From Tetmemena sp. SeJ-2015 (taxonomy: Eukaryota > Ciliophora > Spirotrichea > Sporadotrichida > Oxytrichidae): a DNA stretch of 59,200 nt. The stretch lies in assembly GCA_027382625.1 (NCBI GenBank), contig JAJKFJ010022622.1, forward strand, positions 1 to 59,200. Reading direction: 5' to 3'. Positions 1 to 11,342 of this stretch are shown here, piece after piece; the stretch's first letter is position 1; the number at the start of each line of letters is the position of its first letter. Position numbers and translations under genes: made by a program. Below the pieces are notes generated by a model. The model did not search any database. It saw only the letters and a program-made list of their open reading frames with translations, and was not told where the DNA came from.

Positions 1-197
1 CTCTTTCTCAAGCAGCGCTCTTCCAGATTGCCCTCATCTATGAGCTAAGAATGCGAGTCATCATCTGCATGGACCTTGAAATGCGGGATTACGGCATCGC
101 GTGGCTCATCTTACTTGGCGGATCTCATGCTTGATGCATCCTATAGTTTATCTTCATCGGTCCTCTTCATCAGGGTTTAGTTATCTGTGACGCTCAT
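1..197 (-). CDS. N-terminus of a second SecA-like gene (partial, runs off the left edge)
   Basis: Read leftward from the ATG at 195-197 with TAA/TAG as Gln, this encodes a protein start that is nearly the same as the start of the SecA-like gene at 6887 (MSVTDNQTLMKRTDEDK here, MSAKDNQTLMKRTDEDK there). It lies in the left arm of the large inverted repeat, so the two genes are head-to-head copies. Only about 65 residues are in the window and no ATPase motif is visible, so the function is inferred from the copy on the right. Substitutions between the copies show that they are not the same molecule read twice without change. Confidence 0.55.
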
Positions 198-1330
198 CTT
201 AATTTAATTCGCGGGCAATTCTTAATTAATAAATATTGAGTCTTAAATAGTCTTAATTAACTCTTAATTCATTCTTAATTTAAATTTCCTCAGTCGTAAT
301 TCAAAACCCTCTCGTTAAAATGAGCTCCTCCCGGCACCCATGCGTCACATTGACTTGGAACATTCTGCCCACCTTGATAACTTAGGCTGCAAGCTCCCTC
401 AGTGGAAAATTCGCCATTAGAATGGCTTTCCGTAGATGGAAAGGGAGATGAGCGATGGCAGTAGAGAGCTCTTAATCTTTCCTTCAAATGCAAATTATAT
501 GCCGTGATTAGGAGTTTATATCTTGCGAGAGCGATTTAAGGTGAGGATAAACTGATACTACTCTTACTTATAATGACTTCTAAAATCAATCTCGATTAGC
601 GAGAGAAGGATTCAATCTGAGACGAGAGGGAAATATTCTTGAAAGAACTATAATTAACTTCTAAACTTATAATTGAGCATCTTTGTTTGCTGAAGCGAGA
701 CATCAGTCATAGGATAACGGAGTTTTCTTTTAAGTGCTCAAGACTAGCCCTGCCATAAGATTCCACATATGTACCCATCACACGCTTTAAGAGAATGCCC
801 TCACTCACTCAAACTGCCTTCAAGAGCTCTTTGAAGGTAAAGGAAGCCTTAATCCACAATCTTATATTATTTAAGACAAGATGGCTTGAACGAATTAAAG
901 ATTAAATTTCTTTCCCGATTCTACTTATTTTACCTTTTCTTTTCTAAGGACAGGGAGTTTTTCAGAAGGAGATAGAATTTTTTAGCTGTAAGAAGCCGCT
1001 GAGTAATAGTGAGACACATAAGGCTTAGATCTGGATCGAAAGTAGACTGTGGATTACTGCTACTCAGCTGTGGACCAGGAATTCCATGAAATCATATTTG
1101 GTCAGAAGAAAAAAAATCTTAAAAAAATGCCGTGAACATATGCAAGAAGAAAGCTTAGAAATGCTTGAACTTCACTAGCTATAACTAGAATATATCTAGT
1201 TAAAGAGCGGTTTGTCAAAACATTCGACCGCTTCATAAAAAGAAAGGTGGAGCAAAGAGGGACACTGAGATTAGTTAAGATTTAAGAGTGCTTTAATATA
1301 CATATAGAAGTGATGTCACATATCTGAGGA
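1..1330 (+). repeat. Left arm of large inverted repeat
   Basis: The sequence is the reverse complement of 5765-7083 with scattered substitutions and small indels. For example, bases 1-20 match 7064-7083 on the other strand, and the stretch at 1200-1330 matches 5765-5885. The arm holds the start and upstream region of a SecA-like gene. The left boundary lies outside the window. Confidence 0.95.
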
Positions 1331-2390
1331 TGAGGAGGAGAAGAAAGATGAGGAGTAGGTGTAGGGTGAGGATGAGGAGAAGATGTAAGGTGAGGATGAG
1401 GAGAAGATGTAGGGTGATGATGAGGAGAAGATGTAAGGTGAGGATGAGGAGAAGATGTAGGGTGATGATGAGGAGAAGATGTAAGGTGAGGATGAGGAGA
1501 AGATGTAAGGTAAGTATGAGGAGAAGATGTAAGGTGAGGGATGAGGAGGGGAAGGGGAATGTAAATCAAGTGACTTGATGCAGGAATTAAGAGTAGTAGG
1601 ATAAGGAGAAAGCGATGTAACGGTGAGGAACTGAGGAGAAGATGTTAGGGTAAGTATGAAGCTGAGAAGATGTTAAGGTAAGTATGAGTAGAAGATGTAG
1701 GGTGAGGATGAGGGAATAAGAGTAGGATGAGGATGAGGAGAAGATGAGGGTGAGGCATGAGTAGAAGATATTTAGGGTGAGGCATGAGGAGAAGATTGTA
1801 AAGGGTGAGGATGAGGAGAATGTAGAGAGTGAGGATCGAGGAGAAGATGTAGGTGGAGGTGAGTAAGAAGATGTAGGGGGGATGAGGAATAAGAGTAGGG
1901 TGAGGATGAGGAGAAGATGTAGGGTGAGGATGAGGAGAAGATGTAGGGTGAGGATGAGGAGAAGATGTAGGGTGAGGATGAGGAGAAGATGTAGGGTGAG
2001 GATGAGGAATAAGAGTAGGGTGAGGATGAGGAGAAGATGTAGGGTGAGGATGAGGAGAAGATGTAGGGTGAGGATGAGGAGAAGATGTAGGGTGAGGATG
2101 AGGAGAAGATGTAGGGTGAGGATGAGGAGAAGATGTAGGGTGAGGATGAGGAGAAGATGTAGGGTGAGGATGAGGAATAAGAGTAGGGTGAGGATGAGGA
2201 GAAGATGTAGGGTGAGGATGAGGAGAAGATGTAGGGTGAGGATGAGTAGAAGATGTTAGGGTGAGGAAGGTAATAAGAGTAGTGAGGATGAGGAAAAGAT
2301 GTAGGGTGAGGGATGTGAGTAGAAGATGTAGGGATGAGGATTGAGGAATAAAGAGTAGGAGTGAGGATGAGCGAGAAAAACATACAGAGA
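1327..2390 (+). repeat. 24-bp minisatellite, left array
   Basis: Tandem array of the unit GGTGAGGATGAGGAGAAGAT plus GTAG, with a variant in which GAGAAGATGT is replaced by AATAAGAGT. Copies are nearly perfect at 1890-2250 and degenerate with small indels at both ends. One strand is almost pure purine. Because 24 is a multiple of three, the array gives long spurious open frames in several phases. Confidence 0.95.
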
Positions 2391-2454
2391 AACCTATAGA
2401 ATGAAAGGTAAAGAAATAGCATCTCGCTGATGAGCCTGCGAGATAACGCATGCG

Positions 2455-3715
2455 AAAATGAAAATGCTGCATTTAAGGACTTGCTCGTTGATCATTTTTT
2501 TGCCAAAATCGGTGAAGCAGATGAAAACCATATTTTTAGGTCTAAGTTAACACCAATCTATCGATTTGGAGCGATTGAATCGAAATTATGGTGATTTTGT
2601 GTCGAAAAAATGTGAAAAATGAAAAATTTTTGAAGGTCGATCACTTTGGTCGTTTTCGATTCCCACACTGATCCCAACGAAAAAAGGCAGAACAGAAACG
2701 TCAATATCTCTCCAACTGCAATCCGAACTAAGGTATTCGGGTCCCTGAATCCGTTTATTTCGACAAAATTAGCACTCGCTATGAGTGGCCTGGCCAGACG
2801 ATACCCAAGCTACAGCGCACCCAAAAAAGCGAAAACTTGAAAATGCTGCATTAAAAAAACTACTTGCTCGTTAGATCGCTTTTTGCCTATCGAGCAATGA
2901 AGCAGATGAAAAAACCATATTTTCAGTCTAGCTTAACAACCTAATCTACGAGAAGCGGATGAATCGAAACATTCTCACGATGGTTGATTTTTGTCGAAAA
3001 ATGACTAAAATGAAAATCGTAAGGTCCGAATTCAGCTTTGGGTCGTATTTCGCGGGCGAAACTGATCCCGCTACTTTTGCCAAATGATCTCTCATCTGCA
3101 AGTCCGAGAGCGTTAATCAGGGTCCCTGAATCGATCATTCTCGACAAAAAATAGCACTCGCTGCGGAAATGAGTGCTCAGAGATTACAAGCCGCGACAAA
3201 AAAAAAATAAGACAGAAAATTGACAAGAAAGATGCTGCCAAATTTAAACAGGTTACTTACATTGCTCGAGGTTTGATCGCAATTTTTTGACACTAAATCG
3301 GGTGAGCAGATGAAACCAATATATTTTCAGGTCTAGTTAACACCTATCTATCCATCTGGAGCGGGTGAATTCAGAAATCTCTGGATGGTGAATTTTTTTG
3401 CTGAAAAAATGTGAAAATGAAATTCAGACTTGTACAGGTCCGAATTCAAGCTGGGCTCGTTTTCGTGCCGAACTGATCCCGACGTGCACAATGATCTTAA
3501 TTGCAGAATCCGGTGAGATAACTTCAGGGGTATCCACCTAATCGACATATTTCAGCAAAAATAGCACTCACGCTGATGAGTGACTGCCAGAGATACAGCG
3601 CAGTGCGAAATAAAAATTGAAATGCGTTGACATTTTAAGTACTACCTTTCACGCTATGATCGCATTTTGAAACCTAAATCAGTGAAGCCCAGAAATTAGA
3701 AACCATTAAATTTGC
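2455..3715 (+). repeat. Tandem repeat of about 385 bp, 3.3 copies, at the centre of the inverted repeat
   Basis: Copies begin near 2455, 2840, 3227 and 3615 with the phrase AAAATGCTGCATT or a variant. They share further landmarks: GGTGAAGCAGATGAAA, CATATTTT.AGGTCTA, and TTAGCACTCGCT near the end. The copies differ by many small indels. They carry no convincing ORF and occur only in the spacer between the two minisatellite arrays. Confidence 0.85.
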
Positions 3716-4590
3716 GAGTCAGCATGAGTAGAAGATGATAGGGTGAGGAATGAGGACGAAGTAAGTAGAGGTGACCGATGAGGCAGAAGCATGATAGTGT
3801 TGAAGGTGAGGAGAAAATAGTAAGGGAGAGTGTTGCAAAGTAGGAGGCGAAATGAGTTGAGGGAGGATCACTATACGAGAATTCTCGGATAGAAGAAAGG
3901 GATTTTTCAGTTGCATTGTAAAAAGAAAAAAGTTAAATAGGGTGTGGTTTCAAAATTAAATATAATTAGAGATGGCTTTAGAAATCTTCCTCTTTACTAC
4001 TTACAGAACTCAACCTAGTACGATTTGACAATAGAAATTGCAGATTCATCCCTAATTCATAAGACTATTAACGCTTAACATCAAATGGCAATTATAATTT
4101 TAAAACATTATAAAATTAAATATAAGTAAAAGTTAAATTTATAAATACTTCGACTACAATTTATCCATAGTTTCACAGTTATTAGAAGAACTGGTTACTA
4201 TATATATACACTTGATCTCTATATATTAGTATATAGAGAAGTGAGTAATGACTCCTGCAAATTAAATGTCTTTCGATCCGGTAACATCTGGTGATTCTGT
4301 TAGGTCAAGGGGTTTCTAAGAACATCTTAATTGTATAGTCGTTATTTTGAACTGCAGCACCCTGTTATATTGTTTCTCTTTATCAGACTTGAAAAATCCC
4401 TTCTTTTATCAATCTCGTTATCAGTCCTACTTACTTCACTCCTCTACTTTTCACATCCTTCCCCTTACATTCTGTTCCTCATCCTCACCCTACAATCTTA
4501 CTGCACTCCCATCTCACCATCCTAAGTCTTACTCCCGGCTCATCCACCCTACATCTTTCTAGCGTGCGATCCTCATTCCCATAACATCTC
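3716..4590. other. Inverted-repeat spacer: degenerate minisatellite flanks and AT-rich sequence
   Basis: About 90 bp of degenerate minisatellite (3716-3810) is followed by AT-rich sequence without a supported gene (3900-4330), including a short palindromic TATATATA tract near 4200-4235. Degenerate copies of the complementary minisatellite then resume. No ORF here is supported. Confidence 0.6.
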
Positions 4591-5775
4591 TTCTGCCTCA
4601 TCCTCACCCTACATCTTATTCCTCATCCTCACCCTACATCTTCTACTCATCCTCACCCTACATCTTCTCCTCATCCTCACCCTACATCTTCTCCTCATCC
4701 TCACCCTACTCTTATTCCTCATCCTCACCCTACATCTTCTCCTCATCCTCACCCTACATCTTCTCCTCATCCTCACCCTACATCTTCTCCTCATCCTCAC
4801 CTTACATCTTCTCCTCATCCTATTCTCTTCAAACTCATCCTCACCCTAGATCTTCTCCTCATCCTCACCCTTACATCTTCTCCTCATCCTCAAACCTACT
4901 ACAGGCGCATGCGAAAAAATCATTCCTCCTCACTCTCTCACCCTATATCTTCTGTACTCCATCCTCACCCTACAATCTTCTCCTTTATCCTTCCTAACTC
5001 TTAGTTCCTCATCCTACACACTACTTATCTCATACCTCATTCTCTCACCCTACATTCTTCTACTCATTCCTCACCCTACATCTTTCTACTGCATCCTCAT
5101 CCTACATCTTCTCCTATCCTTTTCACCCTACTCTCGTACTTCCTCATCTCACCCTACATCTTACTACTCATCCTTCACCCTACATGTCATTCCTCCTCAT
5201 CTCTCACAACCTAACTCCTGCTGTCCTCACTCCATCCTCACCCTACATCTCCTCATCCTCACCAAGCCTATACTACGTATTCGTTACTCATCCAATTCAC
5301 CCCTACATCTTCTCCTCATCCTCACCCTACTTCTTATTCCTCATCCTCACCCTACATCTTCTACTCATACTTACCTTACATCTTCACTATCTCCAGCATA
5401 GCGGTTACCCTAACATCTTCTCCTCATTCCTCATCCTAAAACATCAAATACTCCTCTTTCAACTTACCCTACTCCTTTATTTCTCTCGAATCAGCACTGC
5501 ACTACATCATTTCTTCCTCAGTCCCCCAGCGGCTTACATCTTCTCCTCATCCTCACCCTAACAACTTCTCCTCATTCCTCACCTTACATCTTGACTATCC
5601 TCCGATTCAAATCAACCAATCTCCTTCTCCGTCATCCTCACTGCTTGACTATCTTCTCCTTCATTCATTCACCCTATCATTTCTTCTTTCCTTGCATCCT
5701 CACCTTACATCTTCTCCTCATCCTCACCCTACACCTACTCCTCATCTTTCTTCTCCTCCTCATCCTCAGATATGT
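4560..5775 (-). repeat. 24-bp minisatellite, right array
   Basis: Same unit as the array at 1327-2390 but on the opposite strand (CCTCACCCTACATCTTCTCC), including the AATAAGAGT variant. Regular copies lie at 4600-4820. From 4830 to 5770 the copies carry many indels and substitutions. The array is the inward continuation of the right arm. Confidence 0.95.
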
Positions 5776-7083
5776 GACATCACTTCTATATGTATATTAA
5801 AGCACTCTTAAATCTTAACTAATCTCAGTGTCCCTCTTTGCTCCACCTTTCTTTTTATGAAGCGGTCGAATGTTTTGACAAACCGCTCTTTAACTAGATA
5901 TATTCTAGTTATAGCTAGTGAAGTTCAAGCATTTCTAAGCTTTCTTCTTGCATATGTTCACGGCATTTTTTTAAGATTTTTTTTCTTCTGACCAAATATG
6001 ATTTCATGGAATTCCTGGTCCCCAGCTGAGTAGCAGTAATCCACAGTCTACTTTCGGTCCAGATCTAAGCCTTATGTGTCTCACTATTACTCAGCGGCTT
6101 CTTACAGCTAAAAAATTCTATCTCCTTCTGAAAAACTCCCTGTCCTTAGAAAAGAAAAGGTAAAATAAGTAGAATCGGGAAAGAATTTTAATCTTTAATT
6201 CGTTCAAGCCATCTTGTCTTAAATAATATAAGATTGTGGATTAAGGCTTGCTTTACCTTCAAAGAGCTCTTGAAGGCAGTTTGAGTGAGTGAGGGCATTC
6301 TCTTAAAGCGTGTGATGGGTACATATGTGGAATCTTAATTGCAGGGCTAGTCTTGAGCACTTAAAAGAAAACTCCGTTATCCTATGACTGATGGCTCGCT
6401 TCAGCAAACAAAGATGCTTAATTATAAGTTTAGAAGTTAATTATTTTCAAGAATATTTCCCTCTCAGATTGAATCCTTCTCTCGCTAATCGAGATAGATT
6501 TTAGAAGTCATTATAAGTAAGAGTAGTATCAGTTTATCCTCATCTTAAATCGCACTCGCAAGATATAAACTCCTAATCACGGCATATAATTTGCATTTGA
6601 AGGAAAGATTAAGAGCTCTCTACTGCCATCGCTCATCTCCCTTTCCATCTACGGAAAGCCATTCTAATGGCGAATTTTCCACTGAGGGAGCTTGCAGCCT
6701 AAGTTATCAAGGTGGGCAGAATGTTCCAAGTCAATGTGACGCATGGGTGCCGGGAGGAGCTCATTTTAACGAGAGGGTTTTGAATTACGACTGAGGAAAT
6801 TTAAATTAAGAATGAATTAAGAGTTAATTAAGACTATTTAAGACTCAATAATTATTAATTAAGAATTGCCCGCGAATTTAATTAAGATGAGCGCCAAAGA
6901 TAACTAAACCCTGATGAAGAGGACCGATGAAGATAAACTATAGGATGCATCAGGCATGAGATCCGCCAAGTAAGATGAGCCACGCGATGCCGTAATCCCG
7001 CAAATCGAGGTCCATGCAGATGATGACTCGCATTCTTAGCTCATAGATGAGGGCAATCTGGAAGAGCGCTGCTTGAGAAAGAG
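5765..7083 (-). repeat. Right arm of large inverted repeat
   Basis: Reverse complement of 1-1330. It includes the upstream region and the first ~65 codons of the SecA-like gene. The visible match ends at 7083 only because the left arm reaches the window edge, so the true outer limit of the duplication is unknown. Differences from the left arm are mostly single substitutions, for example in the region matching 1060-1075. Confidence 0.95.
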
Positions 7084-10000
7084 AGGCCGTAAGCCTTAAT
7101 ATAAAGATGCTGAGCATCCACAGCTAATCGACAAAGCAAAACTCATACTTCCCAGCCACGATTACGACATTGACAGTCTATTGACTCTCGAAGAGTTCAA
7201 GCCCCTTAAACACTCGCGAGATCTTCCCAGATTTATCAGCAAGTACGTGCTGAATAAAACCGCCAAACACCACCCCTGATCAACTGTTGGCACAATTGCA
7301 GATGGGCGGGCAACTCCAAGTCGGATCATCTTAGACTTAGGTGCGCTGCCCTAAGCATATGTCCCCATCCAAAAGTAGTTAGCCGCTATTCCTCAAAATA
7401 ATTTCTCTCTCACTCCATAAGCAAACTATGGAGCAAAGATCTCTTCCGAAATAACCTCCAATTATTTAAGAGAATACATGCAGCTGAGGGCTAGCGACAG
7501 ATATTCGTTCCTCGAAGGCATGTGCTAGAGGAACAGCTAGAGTCTCCTGCAGTTTCTCATTAACCTCAAAACCACTTGCAACTCTACATTTTTCGAGGGA
7601 ATGTTTGGTCTGATCCACGAACTCAATACTAACTCTGCTCTTGACTTGTAAATCAAGACCAGACTCTTTGTTTAATCCCTCCTCTATTACAGAGATGAGA
7701 GAATAAATGTGGACGAGCCCCTGCTTCGAAATTCAATGATATTATTAGCAACTAGGCCTAACTCGGAGCAGACACTAGGCTTGGCAAATTATGTGTTCAT
7801 TAATGAGATTGAAACCTTCTCTCAGATGTAGGAGCAGCTCGTCCTCCTCGACAGTAAAAATATAGGCATTATTCCATTGATGGTGGGAACGTTTGCCACA
7901 TTTGAAATAGATCCACAAGTTATCAGGCTTCTGCCAAATACATTATAGTGCCTGAATAAGCCATTCATATAGATCCTTAAGCAAGATCATGGCTTGAGAT
8001 TAATTAGAGAGATCCCGATAAATTTAGTTGGAGATTTCGTCTAGATCTGCGCGCTGTGCCAGCCCAGCAGCTATCAAGAGCTTAATCAAATGGTCTCTTA
8101 AATTTCTGAGATCTTTATAAAATAGTGGGACTACTTGGATTAGGCGGACTTTGGATTGCTGATCGCGTAGCTCTCAGTCGAGCTGAAGGAAAGAAACAAC
8201 AACTGGCTTTCAAAAATCCAAGACATTATTAAGGTGGTGCAGCAGGTCATCAGTATTCAGGTTGAGAAAGGAATGAAGAATAGACCTGACATCATTGCCG
8301 ATCTCATCAACTGTAATCATCAGGCAATAAAGCAAGTTCTGAAAAGGCCAAAGCTTGTCGAGGATTTCTCCAGCACCTAGTTTTATAAAATGATAGGAAA
8401 ATTCAAGAAGCTTAACGCGGACAATAAGGACATTGAATAATTTTGTGTCGATCTCTCAGACAATAGAACTTAATGGCAATCCCATTTCACTGAGCTCGAG
8501 AAGCTGCTTGGCTTCAACCTCCTCTCACTGCAAAAGCTCTGCATCAACTTTCTAGTAAGAATGAATCAGCGCTATTAGTTCTGCAACTATGGTATTGGCA
8601 ACGGAAAGACCTTAATCTGCTCCTTGATCGCTCTCCTGCTAGCTAGAGACACGCAAGCATAAGTAATACTATTGGGCAAGAACGATTATCTTGTCCTTCG
8701 GGATGAAAAGAGATTTCAATCCTTGCTCGCATCTCTCAAAATTAACTCAAACTATAATGAGTTCGAGAACCGGCCAGGTGTGTACTATATGACTCAGAAG
8801 TACTACGATGGTCAGAGAGCGGATTGGAGCTTTCAGAAGTTCATTTAAAAGTCAATTCTCATCATTGATGAGTATGACTGGATTATATTTGAGGGTTCCC
8901 CCTCATAGATGTAAGAGCAGATTGCGTTTGTAAAAAGGGCCTAAAGTGTCATAGGTTTGACCGGATCCTCGCTCTCTTAAAAGGAGCACAACTGCCTGGA
9001 TCTAGCTTTCAAAACGAAAGAAATAATGTTCCCCTCTATAAACACACTCTGCCAGGATAAAAAGGTTCACTTGCAAGATATCTTAATGAACTCAGGGTAG
9101 TAAGATTACTGTAAGGCAGTGTATAGTTTGTGCATGAAACAAACGATGCTTACTCCGGTTATATTAGTCGCTGGTGGTGCATATTCGATACTCGAGAACT
9201 ACTTTAAAAAATTTAAGGAGTTAGAGCTCTTCTCCATGAAAGGAGTGAAAGGCTCAAAAGTAGATGCTTATTTCGAGGGGAAGTTCAATATTAAAAACCA
9301 GAGCAAGAGATATGGGGTCTTTTTGCTCTCTGAGATACAAGGGAGGGGCACAGACTTGTATACCTCCAAAGATATTGAGGAGAGTGGGGGGCTCTACCTG
9401 ATAATCTGCGATATATTTTCGAAGCGGTCTACTTCCTAAATCATTGGCAGAGTTGGAAGGCTCCACAACAAGGGCTCGTATAGGCACTACTTGCTTATTT
9501 CAGGATCTCAGGACGCCGTGGAGCAGGCTTTGCAATTCAAGCAGGACTTTTTGGACAACGAGCAGCACATTAAGTTCTCTAAACTACAGACTCTCCTCGC
9601 GGATAACTAATTGAATGAAGTTGCCAATGATACAGAGAATTAAATCGAGGAGCAGAAGGAAGAGAAGGTCATGCTCGAGATGCTGATGCCTCTCAAGGTA
9701 TCTTTAGAGATGGATCGGATTGACGCTGAGATGAAAAAGTCTAAGTCGCGATCTCTCTCCACTAAGTCTCTGAATGATTTGAGAGATGCAACCTAGGTCC
9801 GGGAGCAAGCACTCTCGGAAGACTTCAAGTAGAAGAGAAAGGAGGGCAAAGCAGTGACAGATTATTGTAAGATTTTGCCTACGTTGATGCAATTTTAGAG
9901 GGCGAGGAGTTGAAATCCGAGCAACCGAGGAAGAGGCGAGTCACTGTCAAGGAGGAGATCGCCAAGCCGATGAGCGAAGAGCTCGAAGTAAGAAAGAGAG

Positions 10001-10206
10001 ATGCAAAGATGAATGAGAAAAGTGCAAGACTCGATCTCTCGAGCCTTGGCTCGGGCGGGGCTCGCAACTCAAAGCCGATCAAATCTTTAGAGGTAGCAGC
10101 TGTGAAAAAGAAAGCCTCTCCTCCTGCTGTTCCTCTCTCGACTTCTGCTATCGGCAACATGCTTGTGAAGAGGGTAACAAGGAGATCAGCGGCCTAGTAA
10201 AATTGA
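6887..10206 (+). CDS. SecA-like ATPase (SecA DEAD-type motor), about 1095 aa
   Basis: With TAA/TAG as Gln the frame is open from the ATG at 6887 to the TGA at 10204-10206, apart from one TGA at 7277 and a 32-nt intron at 9867-9898 (GTAAGA...TTTTAG) that joins two frames exactly. SecA-type motor motifs appear in order: Walker A-like GIGNGKT (~569-575), a conserved GKNDYLVLRDEK segment matching SecA VTVNDYLA.RDAE, Walker B-like LIIDEYD (~661), LTGSSLS (motif III), QGRGTD (~818) and IIGRVGRLHNKGS (~852), the counterparts of SecA GRGTD and RGRSGRQGDPG. A Lys/Glu-rich tail follows. Bacterial SecA drives protein export; a eukaryotic copy without the SecYEG context probably does something else, which I cannot name. 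The start lies in the inverted repeat, so the promoter is duplicated. The TGA at 7277 and doubtful phase between 7270 and 7375 may reflect a missed short intron or an indel. Confidence 0.82.
7277..7279 (+). other. In-frame TGA within the SecA-like frame
   Basis: This TGA follows KTAKHHP in the frame that otherwise stays open for over 2.5 kb. A neighbouring frame also reads plausibly across 7272-7335, so a frame break or a short intron is an alternative to a sense TGA. Confidence 0.6.
9867..9898 (+). other. Candidate 32-nt intron in the SecA-like gene
   Basis: GTAAGA donor and TTTTAG acceptor. Removal joins T to AG, giving a TAG (Gln) codon, and switches exactly from the frame of the motor domain to the frame of the downstream Lys/Glu-rich tail. 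Size and borders fit the other short introns seen in this window. Confidence 0.7.
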
Positions 10207-10324
10207 GTAGCAATGCTTAGACTTCTTGTGAGAGAATCCGGCCGCAGTGCGAGATAAGCTTAATTATCAATTTAAAAATTAAAGGTAAACTATATATTCA
10301 CTCTCCTGCCAGTCCTGGTCTGCA
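10207..10324. other. Short convergent intergenic region
   Basis: About 118 bp between the TGA of the SecA-like gene and the TGA of the convergent gene on the other strand. It is AT-rich in the middle. No terminator-like hairpin is evident. Confidence 0.5.
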
Positions 10325-11164
10325 TCATTGCATTCTCTCATGCTCGTCATTAGCTTATCCATGGCCAACGATAGGGTTTCCTTCCTCATTGATAACGCCT
10401 GCATTATGAAGAGATATCACCAAGCTTTTATAATCATTGAGTTCCTCCAGCTTGTCCTGCAAGTTATTCAGCTCATTTTGAACTCTCTTATTTTGCTCAA
10501 GGTATTTTCGCTTGATATGGTTTAATTCTTTCTCTTCTTCTTTAACTTCCTCTAGTTCTTTTTTATTTCTCTTTCTTTGAGAAGTGTGTTTCAGTAGATA
10601 GGCTGACCTGCCTTTCTATTCTAAAACCTAACCAGCGAGCGAGATGACTTACAACTAAACATTAGAGTGGAGTTGAGAGCTTGGGCAAACTCTGGGCGAA
10701 TCGAGACAAGATTGACCTGCTGTCTATCAAATCTCTCCTTTCTAGAAGATTTGGCCTGCTAGATCATACTCGTGATGCCATCTTTGGAGTCATCATTACA
10801 TCACATATCTATCTCTTGCCCAGGTGCAACAAGTCACACTGATCTGGAAAGAATTTAAGGATAAAAGTTGCTTGCCTGATCGAACTCCATGAAATCCTCA
10901 GCTGACAGGCCTTCGATCTGAGGGACGGCTGCCACTATAATCTCTGTCCTTTTCAAATACTCAAGAATACTTAAAAGTTGAATCATTGCTTACATTATTT
11001 TCTCCATTTATGATAGCCTTAAGAAAGTAGATGTTGGTGCATGTCAGTTTGGGCAAGTAAGCTGAGCATTTCTGTGAGAGGAAATCATACAGCTCCTTCT
11101 TTGACCCAATCTTAGCGCGGATGTCGTGAACATTAATCACGCTCATGTTTATTGAGTTCTCCAT
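10325..11164 (-). CDS. Multi-exon gene with C-terminal coiled coil, function unknown
   Basis: Starts at the ATG complementary to 11162-11164 (MENSINMSVINVHDI...) and ends at the TGA complementary to 10325-10327. The first exon (~55 codons) stops at a GTAAGC donor. Removing 34 nt ending in TTGAG continues in frame with YLKRTEIIVAAVPQI. At least one further intron is needed in the middle. The last ~90 codons are rich in Lys/Glu with heptad-like spacing (KKELEEVKEEEKELNHIKRK), a probable coiled coil. Head-to-head with the DDE transposase gene (178 bp apart). I do not recognise the N-terminal part. The pairing could mean a two-gene transposon, which is inference only. Confidence 0.5.
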
Positions 11165-11342
11165 CTGTGAGTGGGGCTCTGGCTTTATCTCAGCGAGGGG
11201 ATATCTTTAATTAATATTTATTAAATATAATTGCCAATTCCCGTTAAATAGGTAGGCCCCATTTAAAGGAAAAACTCTTGCCAGGAAAGAATTCTTATTA
11301 TAGATGCTTGATCCACCTAATACGTTATAAGCCTGACAGTAC
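11165..11342. promoter_or_regulatory. Shared upstream region of a divergent gene pair
   Basis: 178 bp between the coiled-coil gene (-) and the transposase gene (+). It is AT-rich near 11210-11240. It probably holds both promoters, but no specific motif can be assigned. Confidence 0.4.

Noticed and set aside
290..493. 67-residue ORF repeated identically at 290-493 (-) and 6591-6794 (+)
   Set aside because: It lies in the inverted-repeat arms just upstream of the SecA-like starts. The match reflects the duplication, and it has no recognisable domain. It could be a short upstream ORF but is not supported as a gene.
1282..2472. Long ORFs over the minisatellite (Arg/Met-rich on one strand, Ser/Pro/His-rich on the other)
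   Set aside because: They are a by-product of a 24-bp unit with no stop in several phases. All frames are open, so there is no coding signal.
9254..10160. Minus-strand ORFs opposite the SecA-like gene
   Set aside because: They lie antisense to a frame with clear SecA motor motifs and show no domain.
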